From positions 19,164 to 83,163 of the forward strand of contig NZ_AQPH01000009.1 in the NCBI RefSeq assembly GCF_000442515.1: a DNA stretch of 64,000 nt, given 5' to 3'. Source of the stretch: Magnetospirillum fulvum MGU-K5 (GTDB lineage: Bacteria > Pseudomonadota > Alphaproteobacteria > Rhodospirillales > Magnetospirillaceae). The translations under genes were made by a program, and so were the position numbers. The notes under the pieces were generated by a model. It had not been told where the DNA came from, did not search any database, and worked only from the letters and a program-made list of their open reading frames with translations. Shown here piece by piece: positions 50,923-62,400 of this stretch. Numbering within the stretch: the stretch's first letter is position 1; each line of letters begins with the position of its first letter.

Positions 50923-52641
50923 GTGCGCGGCCTTTTGAAACGGCTTTTCCCCGCGGAAATGACGGCAGGGTTGGTGTTGGTGTTTGCGGCGGTTGTCCCG
51001 CTCCATGCCCAGGAGACTGTGTCCGAACCGCTGTTGCCCTTGCCCGTTCCACGGGGGGAGGTGGAGTCTGGCGAATCCGGCCCGGTTCGGGCGCGCGGCG
51101 GCCTGGAATTGCCACCCAGTCTGGCCGAGCGAAACGCCCCGGTTGCCGCGCCCGCCAAAACGACGCCCGATGCTGCGCCACCTGCTCCGGCCACGGAGGC
51201 CCAGGCGGGAGCCAAGCCGGTTCCGCCCGAGCCGGAGGGGCTTGATCGCGGGGTGGTGCGGGCCAATCTGTTGAAGAAGCTGGGCGGCGGCGAGGTGCTG
51301 ATTCTTGAGCCCGACCCCAACAACCCGCCCACCGTGCCCGAACCGCTCAATATGGGCGAGGCGGTTGCCTTCGCGCTTAAGAACAATTTCGAGATCAAGG
51401 CGGCCCGGGCGAAAACCCAGGGAACCCATTGGGAGTTTTTTGGCAGCATCGGCCAGTATCTGCCCCGGCTTGAGTTCGAACGGCAAACCGGGACGGAACG
51501 GTCTTCGCCGGGGGCTTACCACGTCCCCGTCAGCACAACCGACAGCTCCAAGAATCCGCTGGTTGACGTCAGCACCCACCATACCTGGACCCGCAGTTAC
51601 AGCGTCAAACAGCCGCTGGTCGATATGGGCATCGTCGCCGATATCTTGAATCGCGATCAGGTTCACGACGCCACCAGCGCCGACGAGACGGCGACCCGGG
51701 AACGGGTTGCGCTCGATACCATCACCTGTTATCTGCGGCTGGTTCGCTCGCGCCTTACCATCAGCTTTGCCTCCAACTACAAGGCCAACCTTGATCGGCT
51801 GGGCGAGCGGATGAAGCTTCGGGTCAGCGGTGGCGGGTCGAGCGGAGTTGAACTCGACCGCATCAATGCCCGTGCCACCAGCGCCCGCTCGGCGATGATC
51901 GAGGCCGGGGCGGAATATCAAGCCGCCTTGGTCGAGTTCCGTCGCCTGACCAACGTCACCCCGATCAAGCTCAGTCTGCCGGCGCGACTGATGCCCGACG
52001 TCCCCGAGACGGTCGATGAGGTGTTGTTGCGCGCCCTGCGGATGAACCCGGAATATCAGGCGGCACAATTGAAGGCCGACGCGGCGCTGACCGCGACGTG
52101 GAAGCAGATGACCGCCTTCCTGCCCAAGCTGTCGATGCAACTGACCGACACACGGACCTTTAACGCCGGGGGTGTCAGCCAGGAATTGCCGGTCAACGTC
52201 AAGCCGTCCGAAGTTTATCCCTATGTTAACGACCGCCGGATGATGCTGGTGTTCAACTGGACGTTGAACGGCGGGGCCGATATCGGGCAAAGTCTGGCCA
52301 ATGCCGCTTATGCGCGGCAGGCATCGTATCAGGCGACCGACACAAGGTTGCGGCTGGAAGAAAGCGTGCGGACCAGCTTCAGCGCGCTGAACGCCGCCAA
52401 CGGGCTGGTCGAATCGACCAACCGCGCCCTGGACGCGAACGCCAAGGTGGCCACCGCGTTCGACGAACAATTTTTGAATGGCAGTCGGCAATTGCTGGAT
52501 CTGCTTGATGCCTACGAACGTCTTTATCAGTCGCAGAACGAGCTTAGTCGTCTGCTGATCTCGGAAGCCACCGCCAGCTATCTGGTGCGGCGGCAGATGG
52601 GCGAACTGGTCGAGGCGATCGTGGTCCGGACCGGAGAGTGA
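50923..52641 (+). CDS. TolC-like outer-membrane channel of the adhesin secretion system
   Basis: Outer-membrane channel component of type I secretion (LapE/SiiC-like role), about 572 residues. A hydrophobic signal (MTAGLVLVFAAVVPLHAQ) is followed by an unusual Pro/Ala/Glu-rich region of roughly 100 residues (PVPRGEVESGESGPVRARGG ... KPVPPEPEGLDRG), then the TolC body starting NMGEAVAFALKNNFEIKAARAK with two coiled-coil repeats. The start is uncertain: GTG 50923 with GAGG five bases upstream is chosen; ATG 50959 is the alternative and both keep the signal. It starts the operon of channel, MotB-like, HlyD, MotA-like and adhesin genes. Confidence 0.85.
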   Translation: MRGLLKRLFPAEMTAGLVLVFAAVVPLHAQETVSEPLLPLPVPRGEVESGESGPVRARGGLELPPSLAERNAPVAAPAKTTPDAAPPAPATEAQAGAKPVPPEPEGLDRGVVRANLLKKLGGGEVLILEPDPNNPPTVPEPLNMGEAVAFALKNNFEIKAARAKTQGTHWEFFGSIGQYLPRLEFERQTGTERSSPGAYHVPVSTTDSSKNPLVDVSTHHTWTRSYSVKQPLVDMGIVADILNRDQVHDATSADETATRERVALDTITCYLRLVRSRLTISFASNYKANLDRLGERMKLRVSGGGSSGVELDRINARATSARSAMIEAGAEYQAALVEFRRLTNVTPIKLSLPARLMPDVPETVDEVLLRALRMNPEYQAAQLKADAALTATWKQMTAFLPKLSMQLTDTRTFNAGGVSQELPVNVKPSEVYPYVNDRRMMLVFNWTLNGGADIGQSLANAAYARQASYQATDTRLRLEESVRTSFSALNAANGLVESTNRALDANAKVATAFDEQFLNGSRQLLDLLDAYERLYQSQNELSRLLISEATASYLVRRQMGELVEAIVVRTGE

Positions 52642-52650
52642 GGAACGGCG

Positions 52651-53400
52651 ATGGCGGATAGCAACCGCGAACTGAATTACTGGCCGGGTTTTGTCGATGC
52701 CCTCAGCAACGTGGTGCTGACCCTTGTCTTCGTCCTGGTTGTCTTCGTCTTCGCCTTGCTGATCACGTCGAGCAAGATGCAGCAGAAGACCGTGCAGATG
52801 GTCGAGCAGCGGCTGGAGCAGGAAAACACCTCGCACGCCAAGCTGTCCCAGATCGAAAGCAAGCTGTCCGACGCCGAAGGCAAACTGGCCGAATCGCAAA
52901 AAGTTCGTGACAAGCTCGCCGCCGAGATCGCCGAGTTGCGGACGGCCAATCAGCGGCTGGAGGCGTTCCGCCAGTCGGTCCGCGAGAAAGAGGCGGCCTC
53001 GACTCCCAGCATTGTCGAAAAGCCGCTGACGCTCAAAAACGATTCGCCTGCCAAATCGGTCGATGGAGCCAACGAATCGGCCGATATCGTCGGGGGCAAT
53101 GTCATCGTCATTACCTATCCCCGCGCGGCGGTGCTGTTGAACGAGTCCTCGCGGGCGCAACTGGCCAAGCTGCTGGACTCCTATCGGTCGCGGCTGCCCG
53201 GCTCGGTCGCCAAGATCGACTCGATCATGGGGCTCGAGACTTATAGCGAAGGGCGACGGATGGCCTATTACCGGGCGCTCGACCTGCGCAACTTCCTGCT
53301 CGAAAAGAAACTTGTCGGCAGTCAGGCGATCAAGATCACCACCAAACAAGGCAAAGATCAGGGGGATGCCAGGATTGAGCTCCGATTCGTCCGCCCCTGA
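52651..53400 (+). CDS. MotB/OmpA-like protein of the type I secretion locus (SiiA-like)
   Basis: Predicted inner-membrane protein of 249 residues. A single N-terminal helix (~14-39, VDALSNVVLTLVFVLVVFVFALLI) carries Asp16 at its cytoplasmic end, in the WPGFVDALS pattern of MotB-type proton-channel subunits. A coiled coil follows (~50-115, QQKTVQMVEQRLEQENTSHAKL...). The C-terminal ~90 residues (ADIVGGNVIVITYPRAAVLLNESSRAQLAKLLDSYRS...) look like an OmpA/peptidoglycan-binding-type domain. A MotA-like partner is encoded two genes downstream. By analogy with Salmonella SiiA this could form a proton-conducting complex that aids adhesin secretion. The stop overlaps the next gene's start by 35 bases. 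Confidence 0.8.
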   Translation: MADSNRELNYWPGFVDALSNVVLTLVFVLVVFVFALLITSSKMQQKTVQMVEQRLEQENTSHAKLSQIESKLSDAEGKLAESQKVRDKLAAEIAELRTANQRLEAFRQSVREKEAASTPSIVEKPLTLKNDSPAKSVDGANESADIVGGNVIVITYPRAAVLLNESSRAQLAKLLDSYRSRLPGSVAKIDSIMGLETYSEGRRMAYYRALDLRNFLLEKKLVGSQAIKITTKQGKDQGDARIELRFVRP

Positions 53401-54718
53401 GCCGGATTCCGCGTCCGCGCCGGTGCCCCGAAGACCGCGTCGGGGGCGGGCCGGATTCATCAGCCGTCTTGAGGCGCCGGAAACCTATCTGTGGCTGATC
53501 ACCCTGATCGTCATCGCGGTGATCGTATGGGCGTCGCTGACCTCGGTCGATCGCGTCGTCCGGGTCGAGGGCCGGATCATCCCGGCTGGACGCAGCCAGA
53601 GCATCCAGCATCTGGAAGGCGGCATCGTCGCGGCGATCATGGTTCAAGAGGGCGCGGTCGTTCACAAAGGGGCGGTCCTGGTCGTGATCGACGACACCAC
53701 GGCCCAGACCTCGCTGGCCGAGACTCAGGGCAAGCTGGAAAGTCTGCGGATCAAGGCGGCCCGGCTTGAGGCCGAATCGCGCGGTCTGCCGACGATGAAG
53801 GGGGGCGACATCCTGCGCCGGAACGCCGACCTGGCGGAGTCCGAGGCCAGATTGTTTGCTACCCGCCGCCAGAAGCTGGAGCAGGAGACCCTGATCTTCG
53901 AAGAGCAGATCCGACAGCGCACGGCGGAATTGCGCGAGGTCGAAGCGCGTCAGGCCAAGCTTCAGGGCGAACTGGAGACGGCGCGTGAACGCAACAAGCT
54001 GATCACCGGAATGGCTTCGCGCAATGCCGCGTCCCAGCTTGAAGTGTTGGACGCCCGCAGCCGGGAACAGCGCCTTCAGACCGAACTGAGCGATGCCGAG
54101 GGCAGCCGTCCCAAGATTATGGCGGCGATCGCCGAATCCCAGGCCCGCCGCCAGGAAGCCCAGGCGCGCTATCGTGCCGAGGCCCAGAACGAATTGTCGG
54201 GCGTTCTGGTCGAGATCGAGCGGATGGGCAACATCATCACCGGACAGGCCGATCGTTTCATCCGCACCGAGGTCCGCGCCCCGGTCGAAGGGATCGTCAA
54301 TCGCATCCTGTCCAATACCGTCGGCGGCGTGGTCAAGCCGGGTGACACCATCATCGAGATCACCCCCAGCGCCGAAGAGGTGTTGGTCGAAGCGCGGGCC
54401 AGACCCAGTGACCGGGGCGATCTGCGGGTCGGACTGCCCGCCAAGGTACGTGTCAGCGCCTTTGACATCGGCGAGCTTGGTCCGTTGGATGGCCGCGTCA
54501 TCGAGGTCAGCGCCGATACCGTTCCCGATGGCAAGGGCGATCCGTATTACCGCGTCGCCATTCAGGTCGACCAATTGCCGCCCTCGTATTCCGGGAAGAA
54601 AATAGTTCCGGGGATGACGATCACTGCCGATGTCATCACCGGACAGCGTACAATCATCCGATATATCACATCACCGTTTACGCGATTCTTATTCAACGCT
54701 TTTCGCGATGCCCGCTAG
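53366..54718 (+). CDS. HlyD family periplasmic adaptor of the secretion system
   Basis: Membrane-fusion protein of 450 residues linking an inner-membrane ABC exporter to the outer-membrane channel. The N-terminal cytoplasmic tail is followed by one membrane helix (~41-58). Then comes the lipoyl/HlyD-type segment GRIIPAGRSQSIQHLEGGIVAAIMVQEGAVVHKG, a long coiled coil (~130-290) and the C-terminal beta domain (RAPVEGIVNRILSNTVGGVVKPGDTIIEI) ending PGMTITADVITGQRTIIRYI, all typical. The ATG lies inside the previous gene; no ribosome-binding site was firmly identified beyond AGGGGG. Confidence 0.92.
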   Translation: MPGLSSDSSAPEPDSASAPVPRRPRRGRAGFISRLEAPETYLWLITLIVIAVIVWASLTSVDRVVRVEGRIIPAGRSQSIQHLEGGIVAAIMVQEGAVVHKGAVLVVIDDTTAQTSLAETQGKLESLRIKAARLEAESRGLPTMKGGDILRRNADLAESEARLFATRRQKLEQETLIFEEQIRQRTAELREVEARQAKLQGELETARERNKLITGMASRNAASQLEVLDARSREQRLQTELSDAEGSRPKIMAAIAESQARRQEAQARYRAEAQNELSGVLVEIERMGNIITGQADRFIRTEVRAPVEGIVNRILSNTVGGVVKPGDTIIEITPSAEEVLVEARARPSDRGDLRVGLPAKVRVSAFDIGELGPLDGRVIEVSADTVPDGKGDPYYRVAIQVDQLPPSYSGKKIVPGMTITADVITGQRTIIRYITSPFTRFLFNAFRDAR

Positions 54719-54728
54719 GAATTTGAGC

Positions 54729-56405
54729 ATGACCAAGTTTCGTTCCACGTTCTTACAGGCAATAGCTCCGGTTGTTCTTCTGTCCGTGGTCGGGGTTACC
54801 CATATCGACTTTGTGTTGATGGCTATCCGTGGGAACGTTCTGCTCAATTCGATGATCCTGGTGGTCGCGTTGGGGGGCGGCGTTCTCTGGATCGTCAATC
54901 TGATCCAGGCCGAACGCGAGCGGACCGCGCTGAACCGCTTCGCCCGCGAGGTCGGCGACGGGGCCGACATGAATGAATTGTTGTCGGCGCCTTGGCTGAA
55001 TGGCCGGGTGGTGCAGGATTACCTGCGCAATCTGGCCCAGACCGGCGGCAAGCTGTCGACCCACATGGATCAGTCGGCGATCGAGACCGAACTGGAGCAA
55101 TTGCAGACCGAACTCGATTCTCGGATGGAACTGCCCAGCTTCCTGGTCGGCTTCATGATCGCGATGGGCCTGCTCGGCACCTTCATCGGTCTGCTCGAAA
55201 CCCTGACCGGCATCAGCGGGATGCTGGACGGGATGGTCAACGCTCCGGCAGGGGATTCGATTGATGCCGAATTCCTGAAGCTGGTCGGTCAGTTGCGCCA
55301 CCCGCTGGCCGGCATGGGCATCGCCTTTTCGGCGTCGATGTTCGGTCTGCTGGGCAGCTTGATGTTGGGGATGATGCAGTTGACGGTGCGCCGCCACGCC
55401 CGAAAGGTGCTGGGCGAGGCGCGCCATCTGCTCAACCGTCTGGTCGAGCGGGTCAAGGGCCCGGTCGGCATGGCGGGCGTCAGCGAGGCGGTTCGCGCCG
55501 GGGGCGTCAGCGAATCCTTCCTGTCGACCTTCATCGCTGATCTGACCAGCAACATGAACCAGATGCTGGAAATGTTTCACCGCTCGCAGGACGGTTCGTT
55601 GGCGATGGTCAGCCGGATCGATAATCTGGCGTTCCGGCTGGAAGAGATGGTGGGCGCGATCGAAAGCAATATCGAGGCGGTGCGCCGCACCAACGATCTG
55701 CTCGGCTTCGGTCCCCGGATGAAAGAGACCAACGAGGAATTGTTAAGCGAAGTGCGCGCATTGTTGTCCAACAACCAGGACCGCCAGAAATCGATGATGC
55801 GTCTGACCGATACCCTAAGCTCGATCGATCAGAAGATTTCCGCCTCGAACGACGGCACCCGCAGCCATTTCGACATGGTCGGCAATTTCAACATCCAGAG
55901 TCTGGCCAAGCTGGACGAGGCGGTCGGTGTGCTGCACGCCGTCAACGATCAGACCTCCGACAGCGAAACCAAGCTGGATCGCCGTCTTCAGGCGCTGTCT
56001 TCCGCCACCACCAATATCGGCGCGACGATGCAGCAGATGACCGCCAAACTGAGCGAGGTCGCGGTCGGCACCCAGACCCAGATCAACGCGCTGGGCTCGG
56101 TTCAGCAGGTGTTGCGCGATTCGTCGGCCGAGATGCAAAACCTGCTGTCCGGTTTGCAGGAAAAAATGCAGAAGGTTCAGGAAGTCGAGATTGGCGCGAC
56201 CCGTCACCTTTATGGCATCAAGGAATCGTTCGACGGGATGAACGCGCTGCTGGAACCGCTGAAGGGGATGGCCCAGGGCGTCGGCAAGCAGACCTCGCTG
56301 CTTGAAGCCACTCTGGAAGAAATGCGGATGTCGCAGCGCAATATGATGCGCGAGCTGCGCGCCGAGATGAGGGATGTCACCCGTCAGCAAGGCACGGCGG
56401 GCTGA
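54729..56405 (+). CDS. MotA/TolQ/ExbB-like channel protein with long coiled-coil tail (SiiB-like)
   Basis: Membrane protein of 558 residues. Hydrophobic segments lie at ~10-30 and ~40-60, then at ~140-162 (FLVGFMIAMGLLGTFIGLLETL) and ~200-223 (GMGIAFSASMFGLLGSLML), matching helices 3-4 of MotA/ExbB proton channels. After that a ~300-residue cytoplasmic tail of predicted coiled coil is built of heptad-like stretches (SATTNIGATMQQMTAKLSEV; LQEKMQKVQEVEIGATRHLY). The tail is much longer than in MotA or SiiB. It pairs naturally with the MotB-like protein two genes upstream. AGGA precedes ATG 54729; the longer frame upstream overlaps hlyD and is rejected. Confidence 0.8.
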   Translation: MTKFRSTFLQAIAPVVLLSVVGVTHIDFVLMAIRGNVLLNSMILVVALGGGVLWIVNLIQAERERTALNRFAREVGDGADMNELLSAPWLNGRVVQDYLRNLAQTGGKLSTHMDQSAIETELEQLQTELDSRMELPSFLVGFMIAMGLLGTFIGLLETLTGISGMLDGMVNAPAGDSIDAEFLKLVGQLRHPLAGMGIAFSASMFGLLGSLMLGMMQLTVRRHARKVLGEARHLLNRLVERVKGPVGMAGVSEAVRAGGVSESFLSTFIADLTSNMNQMLEMFHRSQDGSLAMVSRIDNLAFRLEEMVGAIESNIEAVRRTNDLLGFGPRMKETNEELLSEVRALLSNNQDRQKSMMRLTDTLSSIDQKISASNDGTRSHFDMVGNFNIQSLAKLDEAVGVLHAVNDQTSDSETKLDRRLQALSSATTNIGATMQQMTAKLSEVAVGTQTQINALGSVQQVLRDSSAEMQNLLSGLQEKMQKVQEVEIGATRHLYGIKESFDGMNALLEPLKGMAQGVGKQTSLLEATLEEMRMSQRNMMRELRAEMRDVTRQQGTAG

Positions 56406-56497
56406 TCTGGACGACAAAGACTGTTCCGCCGGGACCGTGTCCATAGCGGCACCGGGCGGATGGATAATGGACCGGGTGATCCGGTCGAGGAGAATTG

Positions 56498-59400
56498 ATG
56501 GCTGAAGCACAGCAGGTCAAAGTCATCGAATCGACCCAGGGCATGTTCCGTCTGAACATGCCGCAATCGGCGATTGCCCGGGTCGATGTCGTCGATATCG
56601 ATCTTGTGCTTCAGACCACCAGCGGCGAACGGGTGATCCTGGCCGGGGCGGCGATTGATTCCACCTCGGAAAAACCGCCGAGCGTGATGTTCTCGGACGG
56701 TCAGGTCAGCACGGCTCAGTTGTTCTCCGCGGTCGCCCAGGTCGAAAGCCCCGCGCTGCCGGTTCCGGCGATGACCAGCCTGACCGAGTACGAGGCCCAG
56801 AAAACCAAGGGTCCGCGCTCGTTCGTCACCAATGGCGAACCCAAGGGCGAAAGCGCGTCTGCCAGCGCCGCCGATTCGCCGCCGTCCAGCGACGTGCCCA
56901 CCAATGTCGCCCCGCTCAGTTCGCCGCCGCCCACCACGGTCGAAACCCTGCTGGCCGATGCCAAGAAAACGTTGGACGGCGAAAGCAACAAGCATGGCGA
57001 TTTCACCCATGCGCCGGTGCCGATTCCGCCGCAAAGCCCGCCGTCTCCTCCGCCGTCAAGTCCGGGGGCGCAGGCGACGGTGCCGCAATTGCCCACTCTT
57101 CAGGTCTGGTTCGGCAATTACAGCGATCAGGTCGCGGTTGGTCAGACGGTCTATGGCGCGGGCGGCACCCCGGATTCGGACCCGCGCAATTTCAGCACCA
57201 ATGCACCGCTGGCGGCCAATTCGCCGGAACAGATCGCCCCTGAAATTCTGACCCTCACCGGCAATCAGACCGCCTATGTCGATGGGGTCGGGCCGTTGCT
57301 GGGGACGACCGGCAGCGGCGTCAATGCCAATGCGACCGGCTATTATGCCAAGGTCTTCATGGCCCGCGTGGTCGGCACCTTCAACAGCGCCGGGGCGATG
57401 ACAATTTCGGGGCTGCCGCTGGGCTTTTCCCTGGTCAGCCTCAGCGCCGCTTTCACCGTCGTCAATACCGTTGTCGCCACCGCGTCAACGCCAGGGGTGT
57501 GGACGATCACCCTGGTCGATCCGACCCAGACGCTGACCAATTTCCCGCTGAAGCTGATCTATCCGACCGACGCATCCAGCACCCCGATCACGCTGGATTT
57601 CGCCGAATCCGTCTATTACAGCGGAGCCAATTACGACCTGCACCAGAAGATCGTGATCCAGGTCAAGGAGGTCCATTCCGCCTCCGACCTCAACGTCACG
57701 GTGACCGATCCCAACGACGCGACCAAGACCGTCGCGGTCAATGTCCTGCCCAGTAACGGCGTTCCCAATCTGGTCTATGCCCAGGGCAGCCATAACACGA
57801 TCTATGGCGGCATTGCCGACGACACGATGGTCAGCCTGGGGGCGGCCAATACTTTCGACGGCGGCGGCGGCATCAATACCGTCGATTTCAGCCGCGATGC
57901 CACCTCCCACACCATCAATCTCGCCACCAACGCCAATCACGGTGGCTATGCCGAAGGCAGCGTGCTGTCGCACATCTCGGTGATCAAGGCCGGGCCGGGC
58001 GGCGATACCATCACCGGCAATGCCACCACCAGCACGACGATCTATGGCGGCGCGGGCAATGACGTCATGGCGGGCGGCTCGGCCGGGGACGTGTTTGTCG
58101 GTGGCGGTGGCCGCGACACCGTGACCTATGCCGCCAGCGCCGCGCCCGTCACGATCGATCAGACCGGCGGGGGCCGAGCGCTGGGCGATGCCTCGGGCGA
58201 TTCCTACAGCGCGATCGCGACGATCATCGGCAGCGCCGGGGATGATCGCTTCTATGGCGGTACCGCGGCTGGTTCGGCGACGATGGATGGGAGCGGCGGT
58301 TCGGACTGGGTCGATTACCAATACACCTCCGTTGTCAACAATCGCGGCGTTACCGTCAATCTGAACGATAGTATCGGCAATGGCGGTGGCGCGCTCTATG
58401 ACCATCTCATCAATATCGAGAATATCCGAGGCAGCACCGGCAACGATCTGTTCTACGCCAGCAACGAAGCCAACAGCTTCATCGGTAATGGCGGTACCGA
58501 CATCGTCAGCTATGACGGACAAACCGCGCTGACGATTGATCAGAAAAGCGGCCGTGGTCTCGGTACCGGGGCGGCGTCGGGCGATTCCTACACCGGAATT
58601 GCCACCCTGGTTGGCACGACCGGCGACGATACCTTTGTCGGCGGCACCGATGCGGGCTCGGCGCTGATGGACGGAGCCCGGGGCAACAACTGGATCAGCT
58701 ACAATTACGTCGGCAGTTCCAGTGTCACCGTCAATCTGGCGAGTGGTACCTCTAGCGGCTCGGGCAGCAACGACCGTTTCGTCAATGTCGAGAATGTCTA
58801 CGGCTCGGGCGGCAACGACCTGTTTTACGCCGATACACATGCCAACAGTTTTATCGGCGGCGGCGGAACCGACGTCGTCAGCTATGCCGGGCAGTCGGCG
58901 GTAACGGTCGATCAGACTGGGGGAAATCGTGGCACCGGGGCGGCTTCGGGCGACAGCTATACCGGGATCGCGACGATCATCGGCAGTTCGGGTAACGATA
59001 CCTTTGTCGGCGGGCGGCCCTCGGATGTCGCGACGATGGATGGATCGGGTGGCGACAATTGGGTCACCTATCAGAATGCCAGCGGCGCGGTTACCCTTGA
59101 TCTGACTGGGACCGCCGCCAATGGCGGCGCGGCCCAGCTTGACCATATCGTCAATATCGAGAACGTGGTCGGCTCGTCGTTCGCTGACCTGTTTTATGCC
59201 GATTCCGCCGCCAACAGCTTCGTCGGCGGCGGCGGGCACGATACCGTCAGCTACGATCGCAATCCGGTGGGGGGAATGACGATCGACATGACCGGGCAGG
59301 GCTATGGCTCGGGCTATGCCTCGGGCGATTCCTATTCGGGAATCTCGGTCGTGATCGGCAGCAGCAGCAGCGATACCTTCATCGGCGGTCTCGTTTCCGG

Positions 59401-62400
59401 TGTCGGCACGATGGACGGTGGCAGCACCGCTAACGATACCGTCGGCGACTGGATCGATTACGAATATGTTCAGGTCGATGCGACCTTGAATCGCGGTGTG
59501 ACGGTCAATCTCGATACCGGGATCAACGGCGGCAGCGTTATCACCAACGCGGCGGCCAACGACCGGCTGGTCAATATCGAGAACGTCAAGGGGACCAGCG
59601 GCAACGATCTGTTTTACGCCAGTTCCGCCGCCAACAGCTTTGTTGGCGGAAGCGGAAACGATGTCGTCAGCTATGCCGGTCAGTCGGCGGTGACGATCGA
59701 TCAGACCGCGGCCAATCGCGGCACCGGGGCGGCATCGGGCGATTCCTATAACGGAATCGAAACGATCATCGGCAGTTCCGGCGACGATACCTTCTTTGGC
59801 GGCACGGCGGCGGTCGCCGCGATGGATGGCGGCGCGAACGGGGCCGGGGGCGACTGGGTCAGCTATGCCGGAGAGGCGGCGGCGACGGTCGATCTGACCC
59901 GGACCTCGGCGAATGGCGGTTCGGCGGCGAACAACTCCCTGATCAATATCGAAAACATCGTCGGTTCGTCCAACAACGACACCTTTTATGCCAATGGCAG
60001 CGCCAACAGTTTCGTCGGCGGCGGCGGAACCGGCGATGTGGTCAGCTATGCCCGCGATGGGTCGGGGACGCTGACGATCGACCTGACCGGGACCACGTAT
60101 TCGACCGGCTATGCCTCGGGCGACAGCTATAACGGCATCGCGACGGTGATCGGCAGCGGTGGCAACGATACCTTCATCGGCGGGGCCTGGAGCGGGGTCG
60201 GCACCGCGATCGGCGGCGGCGGCACTGATTGGATCAGCTATAAGCATGCCGTAAGCGGCGCGACGGTCGATCTGGCGGCCGGAGGCAATGCGGGCTCGGC
60301 GGCGACGAATCACTTAAGCGGGATCGAGAACATCATCGCCTCGGATCACGGCGATTCTCTGACCGGCGACGCCCAGGCCAACAGCTTCATCAGCGGCGCC
60401 GGGGCCGATGTGATCGATGGCGGCGACGGCCGCGATACCGTCGATTACAGTTCCGATATTGCCGCCCACGTCATCAATCTGACGACCAACACCAATTCCG
60501 GCGGTCATGCCGCAGGCGACCATCTTAGCAACATCGAAGTGGTAATCGGCGGCAGCCTCAACGACACCCTGACTGGCGATGCGCTCCAATCCACCACTCT
60601 GTTTGGCGGTGCGGGCGACGACACCCTGGCGGGCGGCAGCGGAGCCGATTATTTCGACGGCGGTGTCGGCAACGATGTCGTGACCTATGCGGGCGGTCCG
60701 GCGGTGACGGTCGATCAGACGACGGGAAATCACGGCTCTGGGGCAGCGGCGGGCGACCAGTACGTCAACATCGAAACCATCGTTGGCAGCAGCGGCGTCG
60801 ATACCTTCGTCGGCGGTACCTCTCTGGGGTCGGCGACGATGGATGGCGGCGGCGGCCGGGACTGGATCGATTATGAATTTCTCGCGGTCGGCGCGGGGGT
60901 CACCGTCAACCTCGCCTCCGGGACCACCAGCGGCGCGGTCACCACCGATCGTTTCGTCAACATCGAGAACGTCTACGGCTCGGTCAATAATGACGTCTTC
61001 ATCGCCAGCGGGCAGGGCAACACCTTCAACGGCGGCGGCGGGTCGGACTGGGTCAGCTATGCCCAGAACGGTGGCGTCGCCGTCACCATCGATTTGTTCA
61101 ACCATCTGAGCAGCGGCGGAGCGAGCAACGATTCCCTGATCGCGATCCAGAACCTGATCGGTTCGACCGCGAGCGATACCTTCTATGCCGATGGCAATAA
61201 CAACAGTTTCATCGGCGGCGGTGGGACCGATGTCGTCAGCTATTCCAACAGCACGGTCGATCTGATCATCGACCAGACCCAATCGGGAATCGCCACCGGC
61301 CTGGCGCGGGGCGATGGCTATAGCGGGATCGCGACGATCGTCGGCAGTTCTTTGTCCGACACCTTCATCGGCGGCACAGCGAGCGGGTCGGCGACAATGG
61401 ATGGGGCTGGCGGCGAGAACTGGGTCAGCTACCAGAACGCAACCTCGGGGGCCACCGTCAACCTCGCCACCGGGGCCAATGCGGGATCGGCGCTCAACGA
61501 CCATTTCATCAACGTCAAGAACATCATTGCCTCGGCGTATGGCGACAAACTGACTGGCGATTCCAACAACAACACCTTCATCGCTGGAGCCGGGGCCGAC
61601 ACCTTTACCGGCGGCGGCGGTGTTGACGTCGTTTCCTACGCCCAAAGCCGCGATTCGCTGGTGATCGATCAGGCCGGATATGGCCGGGGCACCTCGGCCG
61701 CGGCCGGGGACGCCTATTCCGGGATCGCCACCATTATCGGCAGCACTTCGGTCGATACCTTCATCGGCGGCACTGCCGCCGGATCGGCGACGATGTTCGG
61801 CGGCGGCGGGGCGGACTGGATCAGCTATCAATATCTGGCGGGCGGAACCGGCGTGACCGTCGATCTGCTCAACAACAGCAACAATAGCGGGGCGGCGGCC
61901 AACGACCGCACCAACGGGATCGAGAACGTCATCGGTTCGTCTTATGCCGATCTGTTCTATGCCGACGGCGAGACCAACAGCTTCATCGGTGGAAGCGGGA
62001 ACGACGTCGTCAGCTATGTCCGCTCCGGCGTGCTGACCGGAATGGTGATCGACCAGACCGGGGGTAATCACGGCACCGGATTTGCCGCCAACGATTATTA
62101 CAGCAGCATCGAGACGATCGCGGGTAGTCAGTATGACGATACCTTCATCGGCGGCACCGCTTCGGTTCTGGCAACGATGGATGGCGGGGTCGGTTCGGAC
62201 TGGGTTGATTACGAGTATGTCAGCGGGGCCAGCGGGGCCACCGTCGATCTGACCAACAGCCTGAATAATGGCGGCGCGGCGGTCAACGACCGGCTGACCA
62301 ACGTCGAGAATATCAAGGGCACCGCCAATGCCGACCTGTTCTATGCCAGCACGGCGGTCAACAGCTTTGTCGGCAATGGCGGCCTTGATACCGTCAGCTA

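Noticed and set aside
50725..53460. 911-codon open frame opposite the secretion genes
   Set aside because: Antisense shadow of the channel and MotB-like genes; the plus strand shows clear signal peptide, membrane helix and family motifs.
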